Positions 16,763-25,841 of a stretch of 64,000 nucleotides of DNA are shown here, one piece after another. Where the stretch lies: contig HG799467.1 of the NCBI GenBank assembly GCA_000531095.1, forward strand, positions 1 to 64,000, given 5' to 3'. How positions within the stretch are numbered: the first letter of the stretch is position 1; each line of letters begins with the position of its first letter. A program made the position numbers and the translations under genes. Under the pieces are notes generated by a model. The model saw only the letters and a list, made by a program, of their open reading frames with translations, did not search any database and was not told where the DNA came from. The stretch is from Gemmata massiliana (GTDB taxonomy: Bacteria > Planctomycetota > Planctomycetia > Gemmatales > Gemmataceae).

Positions 16763-18085
16763 TTGAGCCAAAAGAACAGAGCCAGTGCAGAAGAGATCCA
16801 AGGACAAATCGATTCACTGATGCAGGAAGCCGACGCCCTTCAAGCCAAAGACAGCCTTTCCGCAGAAGAACAGCAGCACCTCGATGAGTTGCTTTCCCAA
16901 ATCGAGCAATTACAGAACGACCTCGCAGCAGCCCAATCTTCGCAGCGTTTGCTTGCTGCCAAAGAACGGATGCAGCAGCCAACCCGTCCCGCACCCAAGG
17001 TAGCCGCAACACCGAAGCGTGAAAAGCGCGACGACTTCGGTGAAGGTCTGCGGTTGTGGATGCTCAGCAAAACGGCGAATCCGGACCTGAGCAGCGAAGC
17101 GCACTTCCGCACACAAAATGCCGGTCTGCAGATCGGCAGCAATTCGGGACGGGTGAAGTGCGACTACCGCAATTTAAACTTCAAGAACCGGACCATCCTG
17201 ACCAAAGGCGGCAGCGGTAGCGGTGCTGAGTGGATTTATAAAACTTATTCAGACCATGTGGTTGAGTACCTTTCATACTTTTCCCCCGTCTTGGGCGTTT
17301 TGGGCAGCGAAACCACATCAGACGGCAACGCCCGCGATTACTTTCGTGTAGACGACACAGCGATGGTCTCGAACTACCTGACCAGTTCAGGTGGTTCGGA
17401 AAGTTCGCCGACAATTAACGAATCGAACATTGCATCTTCTGCAGTTACGATTAATTGCTTTGACATCAGTTCTGGCTTCCAGAAAATCTCGTTCCAAGAG
17501 TTGAGGGACTCAGCGGCTGCTGTCGGCATCACCGAGAAGATTGCCAAGGCGAACAGCAACAGCCACGCCCGTAAACTCGAATCGGAAATCATTAACGCTA
17601 GCGGCAACGGGAGCACCGGCGTTCAAGGCTTGATGCAAGTGGACAACGCCCTAACACCCGTGTCGTCTTCGACTTTCAACAGCAACGCACAGAATTATCT
17701 TGAGAATCTTTACTTCTCAATACCCATTCAGTACCGTCAGAACGCCATTTGGCTTTACAACGACGTGACCGCCAAGCGGTTGCGCCAGAACCTCAAGGAC
17801 GATGTTAAACGTTCGCTCTTCGACAAAAACATTGTGGACGGGGTTGAGTGGGATACACTTTTAGGAAAACGATCTTATATTAGCCAATACATGAGCGACG
17901 ATACGATTATTTTCTTCGCGCCCGAGTTCTACATGCTGCGAATGGTGGAAGGGCAGACCTTTGCCACCCTAACGGAACGCTTTTTCCCTCATACTTGTTA
18001 CGCTGGAATCATGTCATTCGGCGGCGCGTGGCTCGGACCGACCGGCGCTAACGGTGCGATCCAGTCTCTCACGATCACTTCGTAA
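16763..18085 (+). CDS. Major capsid protein, HK97 fold, with delta domain
   Basis: 440 residues beginning with TTG 16763 behind CACGGAGGA. Residues 1-80 form a Gln/Glu-rich coiled coil (delta/scaffold domain) that the protease should remove. The mature part has SGFQKISFQELRDS and the C-terminal GGAWLGPTGANGAIQSL typical of HK97-type capsids. A terminator hairpin follows at 18131, which can raise capsid transcripts relative to downstream genes. Confidence 0.92.
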   Translation: MSQKNRASAEEIQGQIDSLMQEADALQAKDSLSAEEQQHLDELLSQIEQLQNDLAAAQSSQRLLAAKERMQQPTRPAPKVAATPKREKRDDFGEGLRLWMLSKTANPDLSSEAHFRTQNAGLQIGSNSGRVKCDYRNLNFKNRTILTKGGSGSGAEWIYKTYSDHVVEYLSYFSPVLGVLGSETTSDGNARDYFRVDDTAMVSNYLTSSGGSESSPTINESNIASSAVTINCFDISSGFQKISFQELRDSAAAVGITEKIAKANSNSHARKLESEIINASGNGSTGVQGLMQVDNALTPVSSSTFNSNAQNYLENLYFSIPIQYRQNAIWLYNDVTAKRLRQNLKDDVKRSLFDKNIVDGVEWDTLLGKRSYISQYMSDDTIIFFAPEFYMLRMVEGQTFATLTERFFPHTCYAGIMSFGGAWLGPTGANGAIQSLTITS

Positions 18086-18130
18086 ATAGTTTTCAGGAAC
18101 ACGACCGCTGTTCAGTGCCAGCGGGAGTTA

Positions 18131-18161
18131 GCGAGTGGGGTACTGGTAATCCCCCACTCGC
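18131..18161 (+). terminator. Hairpin after the capsid gene
   Basis: GCGAGTGGGG (18131-18140) pairs with CCCCACTCGC (18152-18161), followed by GTTTTCGTTT. It lies 45 bases after the capsid stop and before the connector gene. Element C has a comparable hairpin after its capsid gene. Confidence 0.7.
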
Positions 18162-18192
18162 GTTTTCGTTTCGTGCGACCCTAAATACGGGT

Positions 18193-18771
18193 ATGCACAA
18201 TTATTCGATTGAATCCATATCAACGCCGAATTCACTGGGTTTAGTGGAAGAACTGAAAGCCCACATAAATTCAAATAACGGCAACTCCGAAGACGCACAA
18301 CTGAGCCAATTTCTCGACACAGCCAGCAGCATTTTCACGCACGAAACAGATGGGCGCGTAGTGCTGAGCACCACTTTCAAGCAATACTTTCCGTGCTGGG
18401 AAAAGTGCTTGGAACTCGCACGGGGGAAGGTGTCAGAAGTGCTGAGTGTGAGTTACTTCGATGAGAACGACGCGGAACAGGAGTTGGACGGATTCGTTAC
18501 CGACCTGACGACCATTCCCGCACTGCTCTACTTGCCCGATGGGGATTGCCCAGCGCTGAGTACCACACGACCGCGACCGATCACCGTTACTTTCGCAGCC
18601 GGCTGGCAGAGCGTTGCGTACCTTCCGGCTGATGTCCGCGTAGCGATTCTGCAGTTAGCAGCACACCTCTACGCAAACCGTGAAAGCCACACCGACGAAG
18701 ATCTGAAAGAACTCCCGATGGGATTCAAACGCATCTGCGACAAATACAAGACAGGTCTGGGAGGAATTTAA
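18193..18771 (+). CDS. Head-tail connector (gp6-like)
   Basis: 192 residues from ATG 18193. ELKAHINSNNGNSEDAQLSQFLDTASSIF and PADVRVAILQLAAHLYANRES are the helical signatures of gp6-like DNA-packaging/connector proteins, here with a long beta-rich insert in the middle. It builds the ring under the portal. The next gene starts one base after its stop. Confidence 0.8.
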   Translation: MHNYSIESISTPNSLGLVEELKAHINSNNGNSEDAQLSQFLDTASSIFTHETDGRVVLSTTFKQYFPCWEKCLELARGKVSEVLSVSYFDENDAEQELDGFVTDLTTIPALLYLPDGDCPALSTTRPRPITVTFAAGWQSVAYLPADVRVAILQLAAHLYANRESHTDEDLKELPMGFKRICDKYKTGLGGI

Positions 18772-18772
18772 A

Positions 18773-19165
18773 ATGCAGAAAGGCGGCACTTACAACACGA
18801 GGCTTACTTGGCTGAAAGGCACTCGCACCAAAGACGAGCAAGGGCAAGACGTGCGAACTCACACCGAGTACGGCAAACTCTGGTGCTCCGTGACGGAATC
18901 GAACGGTCGCGATACTCAGGACTACGGAGCGAAGCAAACCGGTGCAGACTGCGACATCCGTGTTAAGAACTTTCCCGCACTCAGTACGGACGATCTTCTG
19001 CAGGACGAGAGCGGGACAGTCTACCACATCGAGAGCATGTACGCAGGGGATCGCGAATGGGTGCTTGCTGCGTACCGGAACGATGTGCTCAGCACCGATT
19101 ACACGATCGTTCCGCCGGCTGGGATGCGTGGCGGATTCCGGGGACTACTTCTTTTAACTTCGTGA
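18773..19165 (+). CDS. Head closure / head-tail adaptor protein
   Basis: 130 residues. NTRLTWLKGTRTKDEQGQDVRTHTEYGKLWCSV followed by a beta barrel (DCDIRVKNFPAL, GTVYHIESMYAGDREWVLAAY) matches SPP1 gp16-like head-closure proteins. It follows the connector gene directly. The C-terminal 20 residues (PAGMRGGFRGLLLL) are unusual for the family. Confidence 0.75.
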   Translation: MQKGGTYNTRLTWLKGTRTKDEQGQDVRTHTEYGKLWCSVTESNGRDTQDYGAKQTGADCDIRVKNFPALSTDDLLQDESGTVYHIESMYAGDREWVLAAYRNDVLSTDYTIVPPAGMRGGFRGLLLLTS

Positions 19166-19174
19166 GGAGGGGCG

Positions 19175-19639
19175 TTGAAACTGAGACTTGGTGCGGTGTT
19201 TACGTGGACTACCGACCCGAAAACGATTCTCGAAAAGCTCAGCAAAGGCTTGAAAACCAAGGCAATGCGGATCTCTTTGAATAAGGCTTCCGCGCCTGTG
19301 AAAGAGAAGATCGTCGCTGCCGCACCCAAGCGCTACGGGTTCTTAAAGAAAAGCATAAGAATCAGGCTGCAGAACTATCAGAACAAACAAGTCTGGGTTA
19401 GTGTGATCGGCGCTGCACGAAGTTTCACAAGAAGAAAAGGGAAGTTCAAACGCGGTAAGCGCAAAGGCGAACCACGCTTAAACAAGCCAAGTCAGTACAT
19501 GCGGCTAGTCGATCAGGGCACGAAGCACATCAGAGGAAGGCACTTCATTCAGCGCTCATTCGGTCGCGCCTTCCGCCGCACTTTCATTCGGGAACTGTAC
19601 CGGCAGGTGGATTTGTTGCTTCCGAAGAGGAGAAAGTGA
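19175..19639 (+). CDS. HK97 gp10-like neck/tail protein
   Basis: 154 residues from TTG 19175, right behind GAGGAGGGG. KAMRISLNKASAPVKEKIVAAAPKRYGFLKKSIRIR and the basic ARSFTRRKGKFKRGKRKGEP loop fit HK97 gp10-type proteins that sit at the head-tail joint. A DQGTKHIRGRHFIQRSF segment near the C-terminus is also typical. Very basic. Confidence 0.8.
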   Translation: MKLRLGAVFTWTTDPKTILEKLSKGLKTKAMRISLNKASAPVKEKIVAAAPKRYGFLKKSIRIRLQNYQNKQVWVSVIGAARSFTRRKGKFKRGKRKGEPRLNKPSQYMRLVDQGTKHIRGRHFIQRSFGRAFRRTFIRELYRQVDLLLPKRRK

Positions 19640-19678
19640 ACGGTAGCCCCCTACATACAGGTAAACATAGGGGGATCA

Positions 19679-20074
19679 TTGCCAGTACTCGGAGTCACAT
19701 CGAAACTAGAATATCAGGTGGGTAGTTCGTGGGTAGCCGTTCCGGGGTTGAAAACCGTGAACTTACCAGACATCGCGGTTACCAGCATCGATACGACACA
19801 TTTGGGACTTTCAAATTTCTGCAAGACTTATGTTGCGGGCATGATCGACCACGGTTCGATCAATTTCACCTGCGAATTCAGTGAAAATACTTGGACTGTT
19901 TTCCACGGCATGCTACGCGATACCGGTTCATGGCGTGTGACAACCCCCGATGATGAAGAGGTGGTTTGCACCTTCGATGCGTTTTTCACATCCCTGCAAG
20001 CACCGTTCGAGCCAGATGCAGAGGCATTGATTACAGCCAATCTGAAAATCAGTGGCAATGTGAGCATCGCCTAA
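19679..20074 (+). CDS. Major tail tube protein
   Basis: 131 residues from TTG 19679, with GGGGATC upstream. The beta-rich sequence with VNLPDIAVTSIDTTHLGLSNFCKTYVAGMIDHGSINFTCEF and LITANLKISGNVSIA is the phage tail-tube fold of small siphovirus major tail proteins. Its stop overlaps the chaperone start (TAATG). It polymerises around the tape measure to form the tail. Confidence 0.85.
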   Translation: MPVLGVTSKLEYQVGSSWVAVPGLKTVNLPDIAVTSIDTTHLGLSNFCKTYVAGMIDHGSINFTCEFSENTWTVFHGMLRDTGSWRVTTPDDEEVVCTFDAFFTSLQAPFEPDAEALITANLKISGNVSIA

Positions 20075-20439
20075 TGAACACGAAACAGAAACTTGCCGCG
20101 CTGAACGATGTTCGTGTGATTCCGTTCCCTGTTCCCGAATGGGGTGACGTTGGGAAGGGCTTGCACCTCCGCACGCTCAGCGGTCCGGAATGGACCACAG
20201 TTCTTTCTAAAATTAGCGAATGTCAGAAGCAGTCACGCGGACCGGATGTGTCGATTTGGTTGTGCCTGTTGTGCCTGTCTGAACCGGACGGCGCACGGAT
20301 CTTCAGCGACGAAGACTACCCCATCCTCGCAGCGAAGAACGGTGCAACGCTCAGTTTCATCGCGAATGCGGCAGGCGTTCACGCGGGAATCTGGGGGGAC
20401 TCCGAAGCAAAAAAGCCTTCACCGAAAGCCCGTGGGTGA
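20074..20439 (+). CDS. Tail assembly chaperone, upstream product (gpG-like)
   Basis: 121 residues in the zero frame, starting at the last base of the tail-tube stop. It lies between tail-tube and tape-measure genes, the fixed position of tail chaperones. Near its end the sequence A-AAA-AAG (20409-20415) is in the right frame for -1 slippage into the next frame. The normal product binds the tape measure with the longer fusion product. Confidence 0.8.
   Translation: MNTKQKLAALNDVRVIPFPVPEWGDVGKGLHLRTLSGPEWTTVLSKISECQKQSRGPDVSIWLCLLCLSEPDGARIFSDEDYPILAAKNGATLSFIANAAGVHAGIWGDSEAKKPSPKARG
20409..20415 (+). promoter_or_regulatory. -1 ribosomal frameshift site (A_AAA_AAG)
   Basis: The heptamer is the canonical bacterial slippery sequence and is in frame with the upstream chaperone gene (codons GCA AAA AAG). 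It lies 22 bases before the zero-frame stop. A short CACC/GGTG stem can form just downstream. After slippage translation would continue as AFTESPWVMLEMRL into the downstream frame. Confidence 0.85.
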
Positions 20440-20747
20440 TGCTCGAAATGCGGTTGTGTCTAGCGCTGGGTTACAAGTCGCTGAGCCACTTCCGTTGTGA
20501 GTTCCCCTACCACGAAATGCCGTTGTGGTCGGAGTACATTCGCCGGGAAGGACTGCCCGAAACACGAATTGAAGCAGCGATTGCGATCGCGGGAAGTGCG
20601 AATTGTCAGGTTCACGGCGCAAAGGTGCAGCCCAAAGACCTGATTCCCAAGTTCGGCGAAGCAAAAACGTTGAACGGAAAGGACGCCAGCGCCGCACTCA
20701 AGGCATGGGCGACAGCGAACCAAAGGAAGGAGCATGGCAGGCAGTAG
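20439..20747 (+). CDS. Tail assembly chaperone, -1 frame extension (gpT-like)
   Basis: 102 residues if started at ATG 20439 (overlapping the zero-frame stop as TGATG), but most likely made as a fusion through the frameshift site at 20409-20415, since the open frame continues upstream to that point. The sequence LCLALGYKSLSHFRCEFPYHEMPLWSEYIRRE resembles the second half of siphovirus G-GT chaperones. It overlaps the tape-measure start by 14 bases. Confidence 0.8.
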   Translation: MLEMRLCLALGYKSLSHFRCEFPYHEMPLWSEYIRREGLPETRIEAAIAIAGSANCQVHGAKVQPKDLIPKFGEAKTLNGKDASAALKAWATANQRKEHGRQ

Positions 20748-22080
20748 CATCGGAGAAGGTTCACTTGTTCTCACCGCGAACAGCACCGGACTCATTACCG
20801 GTCTGAAACAGGCTAATGCCAAACTCACTGAATTCTCGAAGACCGCAAAAGAAGCGACTGCCGCAATCGGTGGCGGTTCGTTCGGTGCGTTACTCGAAGG
20901 CGCTGGTAAATTCGGTGCGATCGGACTCGCTATTGCAGCGGCAATCGAGTTGGGGAAGAACCTCTCCGGCATCGTGACCCGAACGCAGATGTTCCACAAT
21001 GAGTTAGAACGGGGCAAAGTGCTCGGTGACGCATGGTCGGAAACGGTCGGTCGCGGCATCGAGAAGATGCGGAAGGAACTCGAAGCGATTTCCGACATAA
21101 AGGGCACTCAGACCGGTATCGACCTGCAAAACAAGCAGTTGAAAACGCTGGAAGAGCAGTTAGTCAGTCTCGCTCCTCAATTGCAGAAAGCACGGGAAGA
21201 AGCGCTGAAGTGGCAGAGTGTTTGGAACAAAGACTCCAGCGTGATGCAGGCGTTCCTTATCGGTGAAAAGGAATCGGGGTTGAAGAAAGCCGAAGCGAAC
21301 TTGGCTGAACTGGAGAAGGTTTACAAGCAGCGGTTCGAGGCGGCGCAGGAACTTCGCAAAGGTCTGCTTGAAATCGGTAACCCTTCCGAATCGATCGAAG
21401 CAACTAAGGCGATCAGACTCTTCATTCAAGAGATGGAAGACGGGGTTAAATCCCTGACTGAAAATCCCGACATTATGAAATTGGAGAAAATCCAGCAGGC
21501 TTTTGGGTTTTCAAACGCGGACATCGGCGAGGCACGACTTGCTGCCATCAACAAAGAAATTGCGATAGCGAATGACGAGTTAGAGAAATTCGTCAAATCG
21601 CAGTACAACTCAGACCGCAACTCAGATGTGACGGCGTTGGAAGACTTGGCTGAGCAGTACAAGTTCACAGCGGAGCAGATCCAAACTGCGACTGACGCTA
21701 TCAACGCTAAGAACAGTCGCGAGGCTCAGCGCTGGATACACGACCTGAGCCAAGAACTTGGATTACTTGCTGGACAGTACAAACAAACGGCAGAAGAGAT
21801 CAAGCTTCAGGAACTGGTGGAAAAAGGCGTGGAGCAAAAGCACATCGATCGGCTTCGCAAATTAATTGATTTCAAAAAGGCGGTCGAAGCGCCGTACAAC
21901 CCTTTGAAGTCGATTCAGGCGGGCAATGGAGCGGACTTCGAGCTTCGCAACCGCATCAAATTCGACGAAGACAAGCGTTCCGGAATGAATCAGGAACGAT
22001 TACTGAAGGACATGCTGCAACAATTAATCAAACTAAACATCGGTCTTTCGGCGCTCGATCGCGATGCGCCTGAGATCTAA
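20734..22080 (+). CDS. Tape measure protein (short)
   Basis: 448 residues. An N-terminal segment (STGLITGLKQANAKLTEFSKTAKEA) typical of tape-measure proteins is followed by a hydrophobic stretch (GKFGAIGLAIAAAIELG) and a long, almost wholly helical Glu/Lys/Gln-rich region. It lies directly after the chaperone genes. Its length would set a short tail, in line with the small genome. Confidence 0.88.
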   Translation: MAGSSIGEGSLVLTANSTGLITGLKQANAKLTEFSKTAKEATAAIGGGSFGALLEGAGKFGAIGLAIAAAIELGKNLSGIVTRTQMFHNELERGKVLGDAWSETVGRGIEKMRKELEAISDIKGTQTGIDLQNKQLKTLEEQLVSLAPQLQKAREEALKWQSVWNKDSSVMQAFLIGEKESGLKKAEANLAELEKVYKQRFEAAQELRKGLLEIGNPSESIEATKAIRLFIQEMEDGVKSLTENPDIMKLEKIQQAFGFSNADIGEARLAAINKEIAIANDELEKFVKSQYNSDRNSDVTALEDLAEQYKFTAEQIQTATDAINAKNSREAQRWIHDLSQELGLLAGQYKQTAEEIKLQELVEKGVEQKHIDRLRKLIDFKKAVEAPYNPLKSIQAGNGADFELRNRIKFDEDKRSGMNQERLLKDMLQQLIKLNIGLSALDRDAPEI

Positions 22081-22088
22081 GGGGAGCG

Positions 22089-23027
22089 TTGGCGACTTAT
22101 GTAGAGATTCCCGGTGGAGACGCATCGACCGACAAAGACGGCATTCGCACCTATCAGCGAACCTTTCGCGTTTACGGGCTTGACCCGAATCTGCGCCCGT
22201 CCTTTGGCATTTTAACAGTTCCGATCAATCGGTTTGATCCACATCCAGACGACAGCGGCGCTTTGGCAGTCGGCGTGTCTTCTGCTTTCGTGAACGGCGA
22301 ATTGGGCGTTCAGGATGTCACCTACTCGTACACCTCGCGCCCGTTCGATGCCGGAATCGGCGAAGATGTCGAGACTGGCGGACCAGGAGGGGGCGAGTTA
22401 AGCCCTGGTGCGACTGATCCGACCGCGAACAACAACCCGCTGAACCGTCCACCCACAATTAAATTCAGTCAAAACACCGTTCAAGTTCCGTTTGTCAAAG
22501 ATTACAACCCCGCTGGCGCCAAGCCAGTTCGTAATTCAGCGGGCGTTCCCTTCGAGGGGGAAACCGTCGATGAAATCACCAGCATAATCACGATTAGTTT
22601 TAACAAAGGTGTACTTGACGTATCGGACCGTCAGCAAACCTACTGTGGCTGCTGTAACGATGCCTCGTTCTCGATTTGCAATGCGTTCCCCACTTCGTTC
22701 CCCGCGTACACCCTTCGCTGCAATGCGTGGACGGGAACAATCCAGTTCGAGGAGGGGATTTGGTACACAGCGTGCGAAATCGAACTGGAGTACAACCGGC
22801 ACACCTGGACACGCCGATTACTCGATGTGGGTTACACCTACTTGGACGGTACGGTAGACATTTTGGGCAGACCGATTTTAAAGCGTTTCCTGGATCAGAG
22901 CACCGGCGCGCCAGTCGATCACCCCATGTACTTGAACGGTGCTGGTGCTCCGAATCCCCCGCTCTCTGCACCAGTTCCGCTGACCTTCTACCCGCACCCC
23001 CAAGTATCGTTTGCGAGTATTTTCTAA
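22089..23027 (+). CDS. Tail protein downstream of the tape measure
   Basis: 312 residues from TTG 22089 behind AAGGGGAGCG. The protein is beta-rich with a Cys cluster in the middle (TYCGCCNDASFSICN). A segment near residue 240 (ACEIELEYNRHTWTRRLLDVGYTYLDG) recalls the conserved C-terminal part of the tail proteins in elements A and C (strand, then aromatic-Trp-x-Gly), but identity is low. By position it could be the distal tail or baseplate protein. Confidence 0.6.
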   Translation: MATYVEIPGGDASTDKDGIRTYQRTFRVYGLDPNLRPSFGILTVPINRFDPHPDDSGALAVGVSSAFVNGELGVQDVTYSYTSRPFDAGIGEDVETGGPGGGELSPGATDPTANNNPLNRPPTIKFSQNTVQVPFVKDYNPAGAKPVRNSAGVPFEGETVDEITSIITISFNKGVLDVSDRQQTYCGCCNDASFSICNAFPTSFPAYTLRCNAWTGTIQFEEGIWYTACEIELEYNRHTWTRRLLDVGYTYLDGTVDILGRPILKRFLDQSTGAPVDHPMYLNGAGAPNPPLSAPVPLTFYPHPQVSFASIF

Positions 23028-23042
23028 AAACAAAGAGGACCA

Positions 23043-24356
23043 TTGGGCTTTGAACTTTCAAAACGAACCGCGAACAAAGTGAAAGCGCTGCTGGGAAGGA
23101 GCGAACCGCTACCGGTCAACCCGACCACGAACAGCACACGCAACTGGGACTGCTTCCTCGAAGTGACCGGCGACGAGATTCACTCAGGCTTCTACCCGTG
23201 CATCTGCGTGCAATACAAATCGAACACCGACACTTGGGAAGAGTACAGCGGCAGTTGCGTTGCCTTTGATTGCAACGGATTAGCCCTCGAAGTGGGGAAG
23301 CGTTACCGTGCGCTACATGTCGGGATCAACTATGTGTCGGAAGGCGGAAGCGGAAGCGGTTCGGGCAGTGGTGGCGGTAGCGGTGTGGTGAATCAGGTGT
23401 TCGTGGTTCAGGAGGCAACGGCAGGCGGCACAACTGCAACCACGCTAAAAGACTCAGTTCGGCTCGTCGCAATCGCAGCACTCCCAGCAAACACCTACAG
23501 CAACGGTTCAAGCGGTGTCGGTGCGACACTATCCGCAACCGCGAATGGTGCGTTCCCCGTCGTTGACGGTTACAGCACCTTCCTCAATGACGAGATTTTG
23601 GTGACTGCCGAGAGTACTGCTTCCCGAAACGGGATTTACAAAATCACCGACGCCGGAAGTGTGAGCACACCTTGGGTACTCACTCGCCGATCAGATATGG
23701 ACGAGACGGGGGAATTCGTGGGTGCGCTCGTCCCCGTTCGCCTGGGCACGCTCGGCACGAACACGGTTTGGTTTTGCACTAACTACACCCCGCCAACCGT
23801 CGGGAGCACGAGCATAAGTTTCAGAAGGATTTCGGGCGACATCTACGGTCCGTCAACCGCAACGACAGACACGGCAATTGCTGTCTGGGATGGAACAAGC
23901 GGACGGCTGCTGAAGAACACCAATTACACGGTCGGGGCGAATATAAATTCGATATTCAACGCTCAGGACGGCAATCCTTCGTTCTCAGCCGGTCAGGGCT
24001 TCCTTGCGGTCCGTTTGAACGATGTTCTGACGGGAACGCTGCTCACAGATACTTGCTCGATTGGTGCGGGCGGAACGGGCGGAAGCGGACCGGGCTTGTC
24101 CTTCTCGCATGTCGGCGGCACAACCCTCAGCATCAAAAACTACCTCTCCGAAATTCACGCCAGCACGATCTACAACGGTGGGTTCGTGCTGAACGCGACC
24201 GGCAACCATACTTCCACTCAAAAATACTCGATAATTCGTTACAACACAGGAATTTCAACACGGTCAGACGGAATAGACGGGAGTTGCACCGTAAAAGTAG
24301 GCGGGGTGGACAAGACTCTTACTTTCGTAGGTGGGATCGTTACGGGACTTTCTTAA
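23043..24356 (+). CDS. Tail fibre-like protein with Gly/Ser hinge
   Basis: 437 residues from TTG 23043 behind AAGAGGACC. An N-terminal virion-binding part (residues 1-95) is joined by a flexible GGSGSGSGSGGGSG linker to a beta-rich part that includes DGYSTFLNDEILVTAESTA and NGIYKITDAGS, a domain common in phage tail fibres and spikes. The C-terminal third is Gly/Thr/Asn-rich. It probably contacts the host surface. Two glycosyltransferase genes follow at once. Confidence 0.72.
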   Translation: MGFELSKRTANKVKALLGRSEPLPVNPTTNSTRNWDCFLEVTGDEIHSGFYPCICVQYKSNTDTWEEYSGSCVAFDCNGLALEVGKRYRALHVGINYVSEGGSGSGSGSGGGSGVVNQVFVVQEATAGGTTATTLKDSVRLVAIAALPANTYSNGSSGVGATLSATANGAFPVVDGYSTFLNDEILVTAESTASRNGIYKITDAGSVSTPWVLTRRSDMDETGEFVGALVPVRLGTLGTNTVWFCTNYTPPTVGSTSISFRRISGDIYGPSTATTDTAIAVWDGTSGRLLKNTNYTVGANINSIFNAQDGNPSFSAGQGFLAVRLNDVLTGTLLTDTCSIGAGGTGGSGPGLSFSHVGGTTLSIKNYLSEIHASTIYNGGFVLNATGNHTSTQKYSIIRYNTGISTRSDGIDGSCTVKVGGVDKTLTFVGGIVTGLS

Positions 24357-24367
24357 AAGAAGGAAAT

Positions 24368-24988
24368 TTGCACTACCTAATTAATTTAAAGAAGAGACCT
24401 GATCGACTGGCAGAATCACTCGAAGAGTGCCGCAAGGTCGGTATTACTCCGACCGTGTTCGAGGCGGTAGATGGTAGCACCCAAGTGATACCGCCCGAAT
24501 GGAAGGAAGGGGCTGGCGCTTGGGGATGTCGTCTCAGTCACATGTCCGTTTTGGCTGACGCAATCGAGAAGGGTTACAATTGCGTTACAATTCTCGAAGA
24601 CGACGTGACTTTCGTTCCTGACTTTCAGAAGAAACTGGCTGCCTTCATCGATTCAGTTCCCGACTACTGGCAAGCCGCCTTCCTTGGTGGACAGCACTGC
24701 GGTGCTCCCGAATATGTTTCAGAAAGCGTTTCTCGCTGCCTTTGCTGCCACCGAACACACGCAATCATGGTGCGAGGTGAGTTCATTCACCAGTTGCATT
24801 CGATCTACGCTGCGAGCACCGGACACATTGACTGGGCTTTCGCCCACGCCCAAAAGGATTACCGCGTTTACGCTCCGACGAGTTGGCTTGTGGGGCAGCG
24901 ATCTTCGACCAGCGACATTACTGGAATGAGCACCGTATCCGATCGGTGGTGGATGCCCCGTAGGGCACTCGCAAAGAAGGTGCGGTGA
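24368..24988 (+). CDS. Glycosyltransferase family 25
   Basis: 206 residues from TTG 24368 with AAGGA four bases upstream. HYLINLKKRPDRL at the N-terminus, GCRLSHMSVLADAIEKGYNCVTILEDDVTF with the metal-binding acidic cluster, and the C-terminal DWAFAHAQKDYRVYAP are diagnostic of LPS-type family 25 glycosyltransferases. It may glycosylate the fibre encoded upstream or alter the host surface. It overlaps the next glycosyltransferase gene by four bases. Confidence 0.88.
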   Translation: MHYLINLKKRPDRLAESLEECRKVGITPTVFEAVDGSTQVIPPEWKEGAGAWGCRLSHMSVLADAIEKGYNCVTILEDDVTFVPDFQKKLAAFIDSVPDYWQAAFLGGQHCGAPEYVSESVSRCLCCHRTHAIMVRGEFIHQLHSIYAASTGHIDWAFAHAQKDYRVYAPTSWLVGQRSSTSDITGMSTVSDRWWMPRRALAKKVR

Positions 24989-25686
24989 GTAATAAAGACC
25001 TCAGCGTGGTATTCCCTTCGAGGGAGCGCCTGCCCCTCTTGTTTGATTGCCTTTCGAGCATCGCAGAGAACACCACCGACCTCACGCGAATCGAAGTGCT
25101 GGTAGCGATCGACAGCGACGACAAAAAGACGGTGCAGGCAGCCCCTTCGCTGGAGCAGCAGTTTCCGTTCGTAAAGTTCTTCGTTGGGGAACGGAAGAAC
25201 AATTTAAGCGAGGGCTACTACTCTCCTCTAGCGATCCATTCCACGGGGGGCTGGGTTCAGCTTTTTAACGACGACGCGCAGATGGTTACGAAGGGCTGGA
25301 ACGTCGCAGCCCTCGAGGTACTGAATAGTTTTCAGGAAGAGCATCCGGACGGCATCCTGTTGGGTTGTCCCCACGACGATACCGGCTGTGCGTATTCGTG
25401 TTTTCCCGTGCTTTCGCGTCAAGCAATTTTGGCGTTGGGGCACGCGATCAACCCGGCATTCGGTTCGTGGGGCGGGGATGTCCAGCTAGACATGGTGTTC
25501 ACGACTTTAGGGCGCAAAGTGCCATTGCAGTACTCGATTTCTCACAAGTGCCCACACAACCGGACCAGGGGCAGAGATCGAGTGCAAGCGAGGATGCCAA
25601 GGCTGACCCGTGGTTATCCCTACCAAGAAACCGTGAAAAAAGATGTGGAGCGCCTACGCAAAATTATCGGCGAGAGCACTAGATAG
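24985..25686 (+). CDS. Glycosyltransferase family 2-like protein
   Basis: 233 residues from GTG 24985. SVVFPSRERLPLLFDCLSSIAENT, VLVAIDSDD and WVQLFNDDAQMVTKGWN show the GT-A nucleotide-sugar fold with its Asp-Asp motif. The C-terminus is basic. It is translationally coupled to the family 25 enzyme, so the two probably act in one sugar-transfer pathway on virion or host surface. Confidence 0.82.
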   Translation: MSNKDLSVVFPSRERLPLLFDCLSSIAENTTDLTRIEVLVAIDSDDKKTVQAAPSLEQQFPFVKFFVGERKNNLSEGYYSPLAIHSTGGWVQLFNDDAQMVTKGWNVAALEVLNSFQEEHPDGILLGCPHDDTGCAYSCFPVLSRQAILALGHAINPAFGSWGGDVQLDMVFTTLGRKVPLQYSISHKCPHNRTRGRDRVQARMPRLTRGYPYQETVKKDVERLRKIIGESTR

Positions 25687-25717
25687 TTTGGTCATTTTCA
25701 TTTCTGTTATTCTCTCT

Positions 25718-25748
25718 GCCCGGGGACTCGTTGTTCCCGGGCTATTTT
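25718..25748 (+). terminator. Rho-independent terminator ending the late operon
   Basis: GCCCGGG (25718-25724) pairs with CCCGGGC (25736-25742), followed by TATTTTTT. It closes the rightward structural operon of element B. Confidence 0.85.
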
Positions 25749-25841
25749 TTGCAGTAGTTGCAGCACCGCCCCATCCGACCTTTTCAAGATTCAGAGAATT
25801 CGCTCGAATAACAGAGTGAACTCCAACTGGAGGACTTCTCA

